From: DASVLX01 sp035552275
Lineage (GTDB): Bacteria > Actinomycetota > Actinomycetes > Mycobacteriales > Pseudonocardiaceae
DNA: 7,309 nt
Assembly (NCBI GenBank): GCA_035552275.1
Contig: DASZLR010000247.1
Span: 1 to 7,309, forward strand
Reading direction: 5' to 3'
The first letter of the stretch is position 1, and each line of letters starts with the position of its first letter. The notes beneath the pieces are model-generated. The model made no database searches. It saw nothing but the letters and a program-made list of their open reading frames with translations, and was not told the DNA's origin. The translations under genes were made by a program, and so were the position numbers. Below are positions 1-4,327 of the stretch, piece by piece.

Positions 1-297
1 ACTTGGTGTCGCGATCACGAATGAGGAACCGGAACGCTGCGGGATCCGCCGGATGGTCGAGGCACCGACCCGGTGTCCAAGCTTGAGCAGCTCACCCTGA
101 ATCCTTTTGTAGCCCCAGCTGTGGTTGTCCGTGGCCATCCGTTCGATCAGCCCGGCAATCGCCTCATCGACGGGTGGACGGCCGACCCGGTGTGGATAGG
201 TCCACTTCGCGGCTATCAGCCGTCGGTGCAAGCGCAGGATCGTGCCCGGGGTGACCAATGCCCTGGCCGTCGAACGTGCCCGCCGCCGCAGGTCAGA
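1..297 (-). pseudogene. Integrase/transposase remnant (IS481/IS3-type), internally deleted and cut by the window edge
   Basis: Read on the minus strand, bases 297 to 43 give one open frame with the typical N-terminal half of an actinobacterial integrase-core transposase: 'LVTPGTILRLHRRLIAAKW', then 'TYPHRVGRPPVDEAIAGLI', then 'WGYKRIQGELLKLGHRVGAS' ending 'TIRRI'. At about base 35-45 the homology jumps, with a frame change, to 'AFRFLIRDRDTK' (bases 37-2). That is the 'FRFLIRDRD' segment of the DDE core, which normally lies some tens of residues further on. The intervening core, including the first catalytic Asp region, is missing. Upstream, the frame reaches a TGA at 349-351 with no start codon in between, so the N-terminus is also absent. 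The gene would have cut and joined IS DNA, but this copy cannot be functional. Family assignment rests on remembered motifs; the exact IS name is unknown. Confidence 0.8.
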
Positions 298-329
298 TGC
301 GTGAACCGACTTCTGGAACCCCGCAGGAT

Positions 330-385
330 GCTCGGTGGTGCTCGTTGATCAGTCCCCGTACAGGTACAAGGTCCCAGCGATAGAG
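330..385 (-). mobile_element. Possible C-terminal scrap of a second integrase copy
   Basis: In a different minus-strand frame from the integrase remnant, these bases read 'LVPVRGLINEHHRA'. The 'GLINEY/H-RA' ending is characteristic of the C-terminus of the same transposase family. In the transcription direction of the remnant it lies before the N-terminal half, that is, in the wrong order for one gene. It would therefore have to come from a second, adjacent copy or from a rearrangement. Only about nine residues are persuasive, so chance resemblance is a real possibility. Confidence 0.3.
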
Positions 386-416
386 AGGGTGACCCGCCGA
401 CCGATGATAGACACTG

Positions 417-430
417 TTGGTAGCTATCAA
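417..430. promoter_or_regulatory. Candidate VapBC operator palindrome
   Basis: TTGGTAGCTATCAA is a 14-bp inverted repeat with one mismatched pair (TTGrTAGCTAyCAA). It ends three bases before the vapB Shine-Dalgarno sequence and 13 bases before the chosen GTG. VapB antitoxins of the AbrB type, alone or with VapC, typically repress their own operon by binding a short palindrome at the promoter, so the position fits an autoregulatory operator. I could not define a convincing -35/-10 pair next to it. Confidence 0.5.
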
Positions 431-432
431 CC

Positions 433-440
433 GAGGAGGG
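433..440 (+). promoter_or_regulatory. Ribosome binding site setting the vapB start
   Basis: GAGGAGGG lies immediately before GTG at 444. It favours this GTG over an in-frame TTG at 417, which lies inside the palindrome and has no purine-rich sequence in front. The spacing (about four bases after AGGAGG) is slightly short. Confidence 0.65.
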
Positions 441-443
441 CTT

Positions 444-692
444 GTGGCTGACACTGCGATCGCGCGATTGTTCACCCATGGCCGCAGCCAGGCGGTGCGA
501 CTGCCTAAGGAGTTCCGGCTGCCCGGTGACCGAGTCCGTGTACGGCACGTCGGCGAGGGCGTGCTGCTGGAGCCGATCGCCGCTGACCTCGACGCGTGGT
601 TCGCCGAGTTGGACCGTTTCGCCGACGTGCCGCTGTTCACCGACGGCCGCAACCAGCCACCAACACCGGTCGGCGAGGACATCTTCGAGTGA
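444..692 (+). CDS. vapB: VapB-family antitoxin (AbrB-type DNA-binding domain)
   Basis: An 82-residue protein that should neutralise the VapC toxin encoded directly downstream and repress the operon. Residues 6-45 form the swapped-hairpin AbrB/MazE-type DNA-binding fold: 'ARLFTHGRSQAVRLPKEF' with 'GRSQAVRLP' at 13-21, then 'GDRVRVRHVGEGVLLEPI' at 28-45. The C-terminal part (46-82) has the aromatic/acidic pattern (W52, F53, F59, F65, F81) expected of the tail that wraps VapC and blocks its active site. The GTG start at 444 is chosen for its GAGGAGGG ribosome binding site; an in-frame TTG at 417 would add nine unlikely residues. The stop TGA overlaps the vapC GTG, so the two are translationally coupled. 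The length is normal for the family and the gene looks intact although IS debris lies on both sides. Confidence 0.9.
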   Translation: MADTAIARLFTHGRSQAVRLPKEFRLPGDRVRVRHVGEGVLLEPIAADLDAWFAELDRFADVPLFTDGRNQPPTPVGEDIFE

Positions 693-1099
693 ACTATCTT
701 CTCGACACCAACGCGATGGTCGCGCTGCTCCGAAACAAGCCCACCCGTGTGCGCGAACGGTACCGGGAGGCGGAGCAGGCCGGTGACTATCTGGCACTGT
801 CGTCTGTCGTCCTGTTCGAACTCTGGTATGGCGTGGCGAAAAGCGGACACATCCAGGAGAACACCGAACGTCTTCGCATCCTGCTGTCCGCGGACTTGGA
901 TGTCCTGGACTTCGACGACGAAGACGCCCAGACCGCCGGGCGGATACGTGCCGACCTGGAGAAGGACAGGACACCGATCGGCGCCTACGACCTACTCATC
1001 GCCGCCCAAGCCCTCCGGCGCGACCTCACAGTCATCACCGCCAACACCGGCGAATTCAAGCGGGTCACCGGATTGAACTGGCAGGACTGGACGATCTGA
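689..1099 (+). CDS. vapC: VapC-family PIN-domain ribonuclease toxin
   Basis: A 136-residue PIN-domain protein, full length for the family. VapC toxins are Mg2+-dependent endoribonucleases that cut specific RNAs (often tRNA or rRNA) when released from VapB. The acidic active-site residues are visible: D6 in 'NYLLDTNAMVALL', E44 in 'SSVVLFELWYGVAKS', and D101 in 'PIGAYDLLIAAQAL'. The typical C-terminal strand 'LTVITANTGEFKRVTGL' (113-129) with 'NWQDW' after it is also present. The start is the GTG that overlaps the vapB stop (GTGA arrangement); a longer frame upstream would only read through vapB. Nothing suggests inactivation. The RNA target cannot be told from sequence. Typical roles are plasmid or island stabilisation, stress response or phage defence, and none is demonstrated here. 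Confidence 0.93.
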   Translation: MNYLLDTNAMVALLRNKPTRVRERYREAEQAGDYLALSSVVLFELWYGVAKSGHIQENTERLRILLSADLDVLDFDDEDAQTAGRIRADLEKDRTPIGAYDLLIAAQALRRDLTVITANTGEFKRVTGLNWQDWTI

Positions 1100-1334
1100 A
1101 CCTATGCACGCCGACCCCGGTCCGCACATGTCAAGATGCATCGGCTACTGATGCTGGGGAGCGGGCGGGGAGCAAATGGGGAGCAAACATGCGCGTTGAA
1201 CGATTCTGAACCGCATTCAACGACTCTCAACGGAGCCGCGCCGACCTGCGGAAGTTGCATTTCAGCAGGTCGGCGCACTATGTCGTCCTTGGTTCACACC
1301 CAGGGCGGCGTCAAAGTCGTGAAGTGATTGATGT
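1100..1334. other. Gene-free stretch between vapBC and the IS3 remnant
   Basis: No credible gene is visible. A 63-codon open frame (1136-1327) has no recognisable domain or convincing ribosome binding site. The stretch holds a duplicated phrase GGGGAGCAAA / GGGGAGCAAA (around 1168-1188), of the kind I associate with the very end of actinobacterial tyrosine-integrase genes. Loosely repeated 'TCAACG' words (1217-1232) follow, then a perfect 12-bp hairpin (listed separately) and 'GGTTCACACCC', faintly like a tRNA T-arm. Together these hint at an old integration site, but no attachment core or tRNA is demonstrable. Confidence 0.35.
1238..1276. repeat. Perfect 12-bp inverted repeat (hairpin)
   Basis: GCGCCGACCTGC (1238-1249) pairs perfectly with GCAGGTCGGCGC (1265-1276) around a 15-base loop. 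The pairing stops sharply on both sides. No T-run follows, so it is not a classical intrinsic terminator, although GC-rich actinobacterial terminators often lack one. It lies 139 bases after vapC. It could be a vapBC terminator, a recombination or attachment arm, or the trace of an excised element. Confidence 0.6.
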
Positions 1335-1374
1335 TGACCCCGTTGAGCGGACACGGAGGTGAGGAGACGTAGGG

Positions 1375-1404
1375 TCCGACGATCTTGTGAAGGAGATCGT
1401 CGGA
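1375..1404. repeat. 11-bp perfect inverted repeat at the start of IS3 orfA
   Basis: TCCGACGATCT (1375-1385) and AGATCGTCGGA (1394-1404) are exact reverse complements around an 8-base loop, TGTGAAGG. The loop carries the GTG (1387) and AAGG that could serve as the start region of orfA in a neighbouring frame. A hairpin here could hide the start of the transposase gene, a known way for IS elements to limit expression driven from outside promoters. Confidence 0.55.
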
Positions 1405-1697
1405 CGCGCCGAAGCCTTACCCGCCGGAGTTCCGGCAGCGAACGGTCGAGCTGGCCCGTCTGGGCGAGCAACCGATCTCTGTGTTGGCGAAGCAATTGTC
1501 GATCAGCGAGTCGTGCCTGCGGAACTGGATGGCCCAGGCCGATGCCGACGACGGCGGTAGCAACTCGCGGTTGACCACCGGCGAGAAGTAGGAACTGGCC
1601 CGGCTGCGTCGTGACAAGCGGCGTTTGGAGATGGAGAACGAGATCCTCAACCCGGGCGGCCGCCTACTTCGCCCGGGAGAATGTCCTCCCAAACTAG
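1400..1697 (+). pseudogene. IS3-family OrfA transposase, nonsense plus frameshift
   Basis: The plus frame from 1400 reads 'PKPYPPEFRQRTVELARLGE', then 'QPISVLAKQLSISESCLRNW' and 'MAQADADDGGSNSRLTTGEK'. This is the helix-turn-helix N-terminal half of IS3 OrfA, which binds the element ends. A TAG at 1589-1591 then interrupts it where the family continues 'ELARLRR...LEMENEIL', the leucine-zipper region. A one-base shift around 1649-1653 follows; after it the canonical ending 'RAAAYFARENVLPN' resumes in the next frame and stops at TAG 1695-1697. No start codon exists in frame after a TGA at 1388-1390, so the beginning may also have shifted from the GTG at 1387. The gene has at least two inactivating lesions and no partner orfB. 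Confidence 0.85.
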
Positions 1698-1739
1698 CCT
1701 GGTCCAGCTTCCAAGACGCAACATGGCCGGCGATCCTCT

Positions 1740-2342
1740 TCAGATAATCGTCGCGTGTCCGGTGATCGCGCTGTACGCGGCGAGCCCGGCCAACGCCAGC
1801 AGCACGATCGCGGTGCTCCGCCGGACGATGGTCACCGGCAGCCGACGCAGCAGTCCGCCGCCGATCATGGCCACGGTCGCCGCCGTCCACAGCGCGGCGG
1901 TCGCGGCCAGGCCCACCCACAGCGCGTTCGCGTACTTCGCCGCCATGTTCGCGGTGAGGATCTGGGTCAGGTCGCCCCACTCCGCGACGAAGATGACCAC
2001 GAACGCGGTGCCGACCGTGCGCCAGCCGGTGAACCGGCGCGCCGCCGGCTCGCCCTCCCCCGCATCGTCATCGTGGTCCCCGCGCAGCGCGAACACAGCG
2101 GCGCCGACGAACAGCGCGGCCGCGATGCCCTCCACCCACCGGTGCGGCAGCAGGGTGATCAACAGCCCGCCGACGGTCACCGCGATGACCACGTGCACGG
2201 CGAACGCCGCCGCGGTACCCAGCCAGACCAGGCCGGCCCGGCCCTTCGCGGCCAGCACCAGCGAGGCGAACATGGTCTTGTCCGGCAACTCGCCCAGGAA
2301 GATCACCCCGAAGACGGTTGCGAGCGCGGCCGGGTTCAGCAC
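1740..2342 (-). CDS. GDT1/TMEM165 (UPF0016) family membrane cation transporter
   Basis: A 200-residue integral membrane protein with the two signature repeats of the family: E18-L-P-D21-K-T and E121-W-G-D124-L-T-Q. Each lies in a hydrophobic segment, and together they form the metal-binding centre. Roughly six membrane spans can be drawn (about 5-31, 38-64, 70-87, 110-133, 138-164, 176-194). A short acidic loop, 'GDHDDDAGEGEP' (88-99), separates the two halves. Bacterial members such as MneA/Mnx-type proteins export Mn2+; eukaryotic ones move Mn2+/Ca2+ against H+. Mn2+ efflux is therefore inferred, not shown. The start is taken as GTG at 2342 ('MLNPAALATVFG'), because the open frame further upstream runs into the hydrolase gene in a non-biological frame. 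The ribosome binding site is weak (GGCGGAGA). The gene follows the hydrolase gene by 46 bases. Its downstream side abuts IS remains with no visible terminator. Confidence 0.88.
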   Translation of the reverse strand: MLNPAALATVFGVIFLGELPDKTMFASLVLAAKGRAGLVWLGTAAAFAVHVVIAVTVGGLLITLLPHRWVEGIAAALFVGAAVFALRGDHDDDAGEGEPAARRFTGWRTVGTAFVVIFVAEWGDLTQILTANMAAKYANALWVGLAATAALWTAATVAMIGGGLLRRLPVTIVRRSTAIVLLALAGLAAYSAITGHATII

Positions 2343-2388
2343 TCTCCGCCGCCGAGTCTCATCTCCACCCGAGCAGCCGTCACACCAT

Positions 2389-3249
2389 TCAGTCTGCCCT
2401 GCCCAGCGCGGTGTCCCGGGAGCGGAACCCGTTGACCAGGCCGGCCACCTCGCCGGGCAGCTCCATCGGCAGCAGGTGCCCACCGCCGGCGACAACCCGC
2501 GTCTCGGCATCACCGATCCGTCCGGCGAGGTCGTTGACCGACGCGACCGGCGCGATGCTGTCCCGATCTCCGGTGACCAGCAGGGTGGGCGCGGTGATCG
2601 CCGCCGCCAACTCGTCAAACGGCGTGTCGTCGTAGCTCAGGTAGCTCTCCACCATGGCCCGGATGCTGGCCCGCCGGTAGTTCTCGTAGTCCTGGTCCAG
2701 AATCCACCGCCGCCGCGCCCGATCCTTGGTGGTGATGATCGCCGCGTCGGCCACGTACACCGCGAGCCGGCTCGCCAGCCACACCCTCGCCAGCGGGGTA
2801 GGCAGCCCGGCGCCGATGCGGTAGTACAGCTTGCCCAGGTTCGCGGTGAGGTTGTTCGCCGTGGACACCGGGTTGAGCAGACACAGGCCGCTGAGCGCGG
2901 CGGGGTGCCGGCCGGCGTAGACCAGCGCGATCGACGCGCCGAGCGAGTGCCCGATCAGCCGGAACCGGTCCACGCCCAGGCGCTTGCGGAACTGCTCGAC
3001 GAACTCGGCGTAGCCGGCCAGCGAGTGGGTGCCGGCCAGTTCGGCCGACTCGCCGTAGCCGGGCAGGTCCGGGACGACGATCCGCGCGCCGCCGATCGCC
3101 CCGGCGAACTCGGCCAGACCGCGATGGTCGCCGCCGAGGCCGTGCAGCAGCAGCACCGGGTCGGCGGTCGAATCGCCGGCGGCCTCCGGCTCGCCCAGCC
3201 GCCAGTAGCGCACCTCGCGGCCGTCGACCAGCACGGATTCGCGACTCAT
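2389..3249 (-). CDS. Alpha/beta-hydrolase fold protein
   Basis: A 286-residue protein of the alpha/beta-hydrolase superfamily (esterase, lipase or C-C hydrolase type), probably cytosolic since no signal peptide is seen. It shows the oxyanion-hole motif 'LLLHGLGGDH' (33-42), 'VVPDLPGYGES' (58-68), the nucleophile elbow G-H-S102-L-G, the acid D230 in 'LLVTGDRDSIAP', and the base H258 in 'VVAGGGHLLPMELP'. The catalytic triad is thus complete. A helical cap region lies at about 130-210. The start is the ATG at 3249. Another in-frame ATG at 3303 would add 18 residues ('MLTFVTGSRRAKVGG...') that do not look like the fold; the choice is moderately certain. It is the first gene of a probable two-gene operon with the GDT1-type transporter. 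The substrate cannot be told from sequence. Confidence 0.88.
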   Translation of the reverse strand: MSRESVLVDGREVRYWRLGEPEAAGDSTADPVLLLHGLGGDHRGLAEFAGAIGGARIVVPDLPGYGESAELAGTHSLAGYAEFVEQFRKRLGVDRFRLIGHSLGASIALVYAGRHPAALSGLCLLNPVSTANNLTANLGKLYYRIGAGLPTPLARVWLASRLAVYVADAAIITTKDRARRRWILDQDYENYRRASIRAMVESYLSYDDTPFDELAAAITAPTLLVTGDRDSIAPVASVNDLAGRIGDAETRVVAGGGHLLPMELPGEVAGLVNGFRSRDTALGRAD

Positions 3250-3559
3250 CGCCCCCACGCCCCCCACTTTCGCCCTGCGCGAACCCGTCACGAACGTCAG
3301 CATCCCACGCCGATCATTGCGATCGCAGTCGCGGGACCGACGCGAGAAGGTATCGATCGGCTGACCGCGCTGCGATCCGGCACTCGGGGTAGCCGATCGT
3401 GGGCAGCCGATAAGCCGAACGGGTCAATATGTATCCAGCGCACAATCGAGATGACTTTTTCACCAAAGTGGGCCGCGTTGCGTCAGGTCTGTCGGTGACT
3501 GGTGTCACAATACGAGAGACACCTCAACAGGTGCCCCGAACCGAAGGAACGTGATCGTC
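3250..3559. other. Divergent intergenic region
   Basis: About 310 bases separate the hydrolase gene (minus) and the small Cys-rich gene (plus), so both promoters should lie here. I see a perfect 10-bp palindrome TGCGATCGCA at 3318-3327, a locally AT-rich patch with ACTTTTTCACC near 3451-3463, and the hairpins at 3501-3533 described separately. I could not assign a well-spaced -35/-10 pair for either direction. Open frames crossing the region show no domain and no initiation signal. Confidence 0.5.
3501..3533 (+). promoter_or_regulatory. Overlapping inverted repeats in front of the Cys-rich small gene
   Basis: GGTGTC (3501-3506) is complementary to GACACC (3518-3523) over an 11-base spacer. 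The same downstream arm, read as CACCT (3520-3524), is complementary to AGGTG (3529-3533) over a 4-base spacer. The two pairings exclude each other. The second ends ten bases before the ribosome binding site (GAAGGAA, 3543-3549). It may be a protein operator or a small RNA switch in the leader; the arms are short, so either role is tentative. Confidence 0.3.
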
Positions 3560-3757
3560 ATGCCGGACACGATGCCCGACAACATCGAGTCCTCCACCCT
3601 GCCCACCGACACCTGGGCGGCGCTGCTGGACCACTACCGCCGGACAGCGGTGACGGTCCTGGCCAGCCACCTGCAGGCTGGCGCCACCTGCTCCGCGTGC
3701 GGCGAGAAGTGGCCGTGCCATCCGGCCTGTGCCGCCGAGCTGGCGTTGGAGCTGTAG
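3560..3757 (+). CDS. Small Cys-rich protein with CxxCGxxWPC motif
   Basis: A 65-residue protein with no recognised family name. The N-terminal part is acidic and polar. The centre (18-40, 'DTWAALLDHYRRTAVTVLAS') looks like one amphipathic helix. The end carries C44-x2-C47-G-x2-W-P-C53-x3-C57 with H54, a spacing suited to binding one Zn2+ or forming disulfides. Short proteins with a 'CxxCGxxWPC' motif are common in Actinomycetota next to unrelated genes, usually without known function. The start is taken as ATG 3560, ten bases after GAAGGAA; an in-frame GTG at 3551 is too close to that site. A weak inverted repeat follows the gene. The steady coding pattern and the motif make it a likely real gene. 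Confidence 0.7.
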   Translation: MPDTMPDNIESSTLPTDTWAALLDHYRRTAVTVLASHLQAGATCSACGEKWPCHPACAAELALEL

Positions 3758-3807
3758 TGGTGTAGCGATGCGGCGATGCAACCGGCCGTTACCGGCAGGT
3801 TCACGCG

Positions 3808-3831
3808 ATTGGCCGCTGCGGGCTGGCCAAT
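3808..3831. repeat. 7-bp inverted repeat between two plus-strand genes
   Basis: ATTGGCC (3808-3814) and GGCCAAT (3825-3831) are exact reverse complements around ten bases. The element lies 51 bases after the Cys-rich gene and 51 bases before the SCO5389-type gene. It may be a weak terminator for the former or a regulator site for the latter. No T-run follows. The sequence TTGACT at 3840 resembles a -35 box, but the only -10-like word (TAATCT, 3857-3862) is too close for a standard pair. Confidence 0.3.
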
Positions 3832-3881
3832 AGTGCGGGTTGACTGGGCCGTGACCTAATCTTTCCGGCTCGGAGGGCTCG

Positions 3882-4268
3882 ATGTCACTCAAAGTTCCCG
3901 CGAATCTTTTGCAGCAGGCGAATCAGGGGTCGATCGGCGACGCCGAATTTATTGCCTGTATCCGTGAGTCGTTGCCGTACGCCTGGTCGGTGGTGACCGA
4001 GGTGGCCGAGAAGCTGTCGGCGGGCGGCGGCGAGTTCGCCGACAACCAGACACCGCCGCCGGACGAGACAGCCCGTGGCGAACTGCTGCGGCTGCTGGCC
4101 AGCGATGCCATGCGCGGCGCGGTGGAGCGCCACTTCGGCGTCCGGGAGGCGTACCAGAACTGCCACCGGCTGGCGCTGTTCGACCCGAGGGCCCAAGACG
4201 CCTTCCAGGACTTCGTGTCCCCCCGGCAACAGGTGCTCAACCAACGCCCGGAGTTCGTGAACTGCTGA
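3882..4268 (+). CDS. SCO5389 family protein
   Basis: A 128-residue cytosolic protein that I recognise as the actinobacterial SCO5389 family, named after a Streptomyces coelicolor gene; no biochemical function is established. The length matches the family. Conserved blocks are 'SLPYAWSVV' (30-38), the long core 'GGEFADNQTPPPDETARGEL' (49-68), 'LLASDAMRGAVERHFGVR' (71-88), 'QNCHRLALF' (92-100), and 'QVLNQRPEFVNC' ending at the C-terminus. There is no signal peptide or membrane segment. The start ATG has GGAGGG five bases upstream, which makes it certain. The gene stands alone on the plus strand, convergent with the acyl-CoA dehydrogenase operon, and ends in a strong hairpin. Confidence 0.9.
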   Translation: MSLKVPANLLQQANQGSIGDAEFIACIRESLPYAWSVVTEVAEKLSAGGGEFADNQTPPPDETARGELLRLLASDAMRGAVERHFGVREAYQNCHRLALFDPRAQDAFQDFVSPRQQVLNQRPEFVNC

Positions 4269-4273
4269 GAACG

Positions 4274-4312
4274 GGAAGGGTGCGGCGTCCCCACCGAACA
4301 CCGCACCCTTCC
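4274..4312. terminator. Bidirectional intrinsic terminator hairpin
   Basis: GGAAGGGTGCGG (4274-4285) pairs perfectly with CCGCACCCTTCC (4301-4312) around a 15-base loop. It begins five bases after the SCO5389-type stop codon and ends 15 bases from the stop of the convergent fadE23-like gene, so it can end transcripts from both sides. There is no long T-run, as is common for terminators in high-GC actinobacteria. Confidence 0.85.
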
Positions 4313-4327
4313 TCGACTGTCACATCG

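Larger units (their letters stand above)
1335..1697 (+). mobile_element. Truncated IS3-family insertion sequence (left end and orfA only)
   Basis: The TGACCCCGTTGAGCGGACAC at 1335-1354 resembles the left terminal inverted repeat of actinobacterial IS3-family elements. It is followed by a broken orfA. After orfA ends at 1697 there is no orfB (the DDE transposase) and no matching right end (a copy of GTGTCCGCTCAACGGGGTCA) before the chromosomal gene that stops at 1740. The element has therefore lost most of its length on the right, and a deletion probably joined it to the chromosome at about 1698-1739. Confidence 0.7.

Noticed and set aside
216..974. 252- and 185-codon minus-strand open frames (216-974 and 293-850)
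   Set aside because: They are antisense to vapBC and run into IS debris. The only meaningful piece is the short 'GLINEHHRA' string in the second one, listed separately.
1136..1327. 63-codon plus-strand open frame after vapC
   Set aside because: It has no ribosome binding site, no domain and a hairpin through its middle. It is more likely a relic of element ends than a gene.
1681..3498. 605-codon plus-strand open frame
   Set aside because: It lies antisense to the GDT1-type and hydrolase genes. Its translation is low-complexity Arg/Pro/Ala/Gln-rich with no domain. Long antisense frames are expected in high-GC DNA.
3314..3508. 64-codon minus-strand open frame upstream of the hydrolase gene
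   Set aside because: It has no family resemblance and no initiation signal, and it lies across the region that must hold the promoters.
3840..3862. TTGACT ... TAATCT as a promoter for the SCO5389-type gene
   Set aside because: The boxes are only 11 bases apart, too close for a standard sigma-70 type promoter.
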